The notes below the pieces were generated by a model. The model did not search any database and was not told the origin of the DNA. It saw only the letters and a list, made by a program, of their open reading frames with translations. DNA of 64,000 bases from positions 496,001 through 560,000 of the forward strand of contig JADJAS010000001.1 of NCBI GenBank assembly GCA_016704145.1. Direction: 5' to 3'. The DNA is from Rhodocyclaceae bacterium. GTDB taxonomy: Bacteria; Pseudomonadota; Gammaproteobacteria; Burkholderiales; Rhodocyclaceae. The position numbers were made by a program, and so were the translations under genes. Shown one piece after another: positions 62,088 to 64,000 of this stretch (its first letter is position 1; each line of letters opens with the position of its first letter).

Positions 62088-63050
62088 CTAACTGCCCGAT
62101 CCCGCTACGGCCCGCTGCAGACGGTCGTTGATCGCGCGCCAGTTCTCGTTCAGCGGCGGCTTCTGCACCACGATGCGCGCACAGCCCATTTCATCGAGTT
62201 CCCGCAGCAGTGCGTAGATGTCGTGGGCGAAGCCGGCCGCCTCGCCCGATATCTGCCGCCAGACGATGCGCTCGTCGGAGAGAGGACAGGCCATCGGCGC
62301 GATGATGCCGATCCGTTTGTTGGCGGCCATCGCCTCGCGCACCGCAAAGATCACCACGTCGGGCTGCAGCAGCGCCAGCGGCGTGCGCGGCGCGTAGTGC
62401 GCGGCCAGCGACCCGGAGACGCGCGGGGCATCGGCTCCGCCGATGGCCGGCAGGCGGCCGAGCACCTTGCCCAGTTCGAACGCCGAGACCATGCCAGGCC
62501 GCAAGATGGTTGTCCGCTCACCCGTCAGATCGACGATGGTCGACTCGATGCCGACCTGACAGGGTCCGCCGTCGAGGATCATGGCCACCGCGTCGCCGAG
62601 TTCATCGTGCACATGCTGCGCGGTCGTGGGGCTGACATGGCCGAAGCGGTTGGCCGAGGGCGCGGCAACGCCACCATCGAACGCTTTGAGCAGTTCAAGC
62701 GCCAGCGGGTGGTTGGGCACGCGGATGCCGACGGTATCCTGTCCGCCGGTGATGGCGTCGATCACCTCGGGACGGCGCTTGAGGATCAGGGTCAGCGGTC
62801 CCGGCCAGAAGGCTTTGGCCAGCGCACGGGCCTTCTCCGGAACCTCGCACGCCCAGCGGTCGAGGTGTTCGACGCCGGGGACGTGCACGATCAGCGGGTG
62901 GTCCTGCGGCCGGCCCTTGACGGCAAAGATTTTCGCTACCGCCGAGACATTGCTTGCGTCGGCGCCAAGGCCGTAGACCGTCTCGGTCGGGAAGGCGACC
63001 AGTTCGCCCGCGCGCAGCAGTTGGACTGCGCGCTCGATCTCCGGCGACAT
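62088..63050 (-). CDS. L-threonylcarbamoyladenylate synthase, long Sua5 form
   Basis: A 320-residue protein making the threonylcarbamoyl-AMP needed for t6A37 in tRNA. The YrdC-like domain fills about residues 1-190: ERAVQLLRAGELVAFPTETVYGLGADA, KGRPQDHPLIVH, GVAAPSANRFGHVSPT and IESTIVDLT. Residues about 220-320 form the additional Sua5 domain, so this is the Sua5 rather than the short TsaC type. The ATG overlaps the purE stop codon by one base. Confidence 0.95.
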   Translation of the reverse strand: MSPEIERAVQLLRAGELVAFPTETVYGLGADASNVSAVAKIFAVKGRPQDHPLIVHVPGVEHLDRWACEVPEKARALAKAFWPGPLTLILKRRPEVIDAITGGQDTVGIRVPNHPLALELLKAFDGGVAAPSANRFGHVSPTTAQHVHDELGDAVAMILDGGPCQVGIESTIVDLTGERTTILRPGMVSAFELGKVLGRLPAIGGADAPRVSGSLAAHYAPRTPLALLQPDVVIFAVREAMAANKRIGIIAPMACPLSDERIVWRQISGEAAGFAHDIYALLRELDEMGCARIVVQKPPLNENWRAINDRLQRAVAGSGS

Positions 63051-63537
63051 CAGACTTCCGGCAGGGTCTTGGCGAGGACCTTCTCGGTCTGCTTGCGGCG
63101 GAAATCGGACAGTTTCTTCGCCATGTCGGCGTCGGATAGCGCGAGCATGGATACGGCGAACAGCGCGGCATTGGTGGCACCGGCCTCGCCGATGGCGAAA
63201 GTCGCAACCGGGATACCGCCCGGCATCTGCACCATGGCCAGCAGCGAATCGAAGCCGCCCAGATGCTTGGAGGGCATGGGCACGGCCAGCACCGGCAGTT
63301 CGGTCTTGGCCGCCAGCACACCGGCCAGGTGAGCCGCACCGCCGGCGGCGCCGATCAGTACCTTCACGCCGCGCGCCTGTGCGGTCGCTGCGTATTCGAG
63401 CGCCTGATCAGGTGTGCGATGCGCCGACAGCACTTTCGCCTCGTGGGGCACACCGAATTGCTTGAGGGTCTCGGCGCAGGCCTTCATGATCGGCCAGTCG
63501 GAGTCCGAGCCCATGACGATGCCAACAACAGGTTTGC

Positions 63538-63541
<4 letters not shown>
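63050..63541 (-). CDS. purE: N5-carboxyaminoimidazole ribonucleotide mutase
   Basis: A 163-residue class I PurE that converts N5-CAIR to CAIR in purine synthesis. Motifs: VGIVMGSDSDWPIM at the N terminus, the active-site LSAHRTPDQAL, and GAAGGAAHLAGVLAAKTELPVLAVPMPS. Normal length. It overlaps the Sua5-type gene by one base and folD by four bases; the usual purK partner does not follow it here. Confidence 0.97.

Positions 63542-64000
<459 letters not shown>

Overview
The window is GC-rich and densely coding, and it looks like the chromosome of a betaproteobacterium. The flanks carry conserved housekeeping genes: an exbB-like gene, xseA and sodB at the left, and queA-tgt-yajC-secD-secF, a Sua5-type gene, purE and folD at the right. 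A RegB/RegA (PrrB/PrrA) redox two-component pair beside a dihaem cytochrome c, and TATAAT-like -10 boxes close to start codons, fit this. The species cannot be named from the sequence. A lipid- or steroid-degrading member of the Rhodocyclales/Sterolibacteriaceae type is only an inference from gene content.

Left flank (1-12.6 kb): a partial ExbB/TolQ gene, a J-domain protein and a Sel1-repeat protein that converge, xseA, sodB with a clear terminator, a small membrane protein plus a PCu(A)C copper chaperone, regA and regB, a divergent dihaem cytochrome c, the potassium transporter kup, and a TetR regulator.

Accessory region (12.6-55.2 kb): this is a set of acyl-CoA catabolic genes in three blocks. 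Block A (+, 12.7-22.4 kb) has an acyl-CoA dehydrogenase, a frameshifted nitroreductase-like gene, an SCP2-type thiolase, a CoA ligase, an APH-like kinase, a TonB receptor and a sulfatase. It leads into a MoxR-DUF58-DUF4381-BatA-BatB/TPR-BatD operon (22.5-29.1 kb). Block B (-, 38.7 to 29.2 kb) has a sulfotransferase, a frameshifted DUF1254 gene, an SDR, a frameshifted TonB receptor, a CaiB-type CoA transferase, a crotonase and an NTF2-like protein, plus gene debris. Block C (39-55.2 kb) has a TetR regulator, a PQQ quinohaemoprotein dehydrogenase (-) and a long + strand operon: acyl-CoA dehydrogenase, thiolase-like protein, nitronate-monooxygenase-like flavoprotein, crotonase, CoA ligase, methylacyl-CoA racemase-like protein, second flavoprotein, two SDRs, DUF1254 protein and Ddn-like protein. 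Together these could import a hydrophobic, possibly sulfated substrate, activate it with CoA, epimerise and beta-oxidise it. Most enzyme types are present twice.

The most notable signals are: (1) an identical-arm operator, TTAATTGA-N8-TCAATTAA, overlapping a similar promoter at 12662-12694 and 38901-38933, which suggests one TetR regulator controls two distant blocks; (2) three genes each broken by an apparent single-base deletion; (3) paired flavoproteins, a racemase-like protein and a cysteine-less thiolase in one operon; (4) relics of a toxin-antitoxin locus and of a sulfotransferase. I saw no CRISPR array, rRNA, transposase or phage gene.
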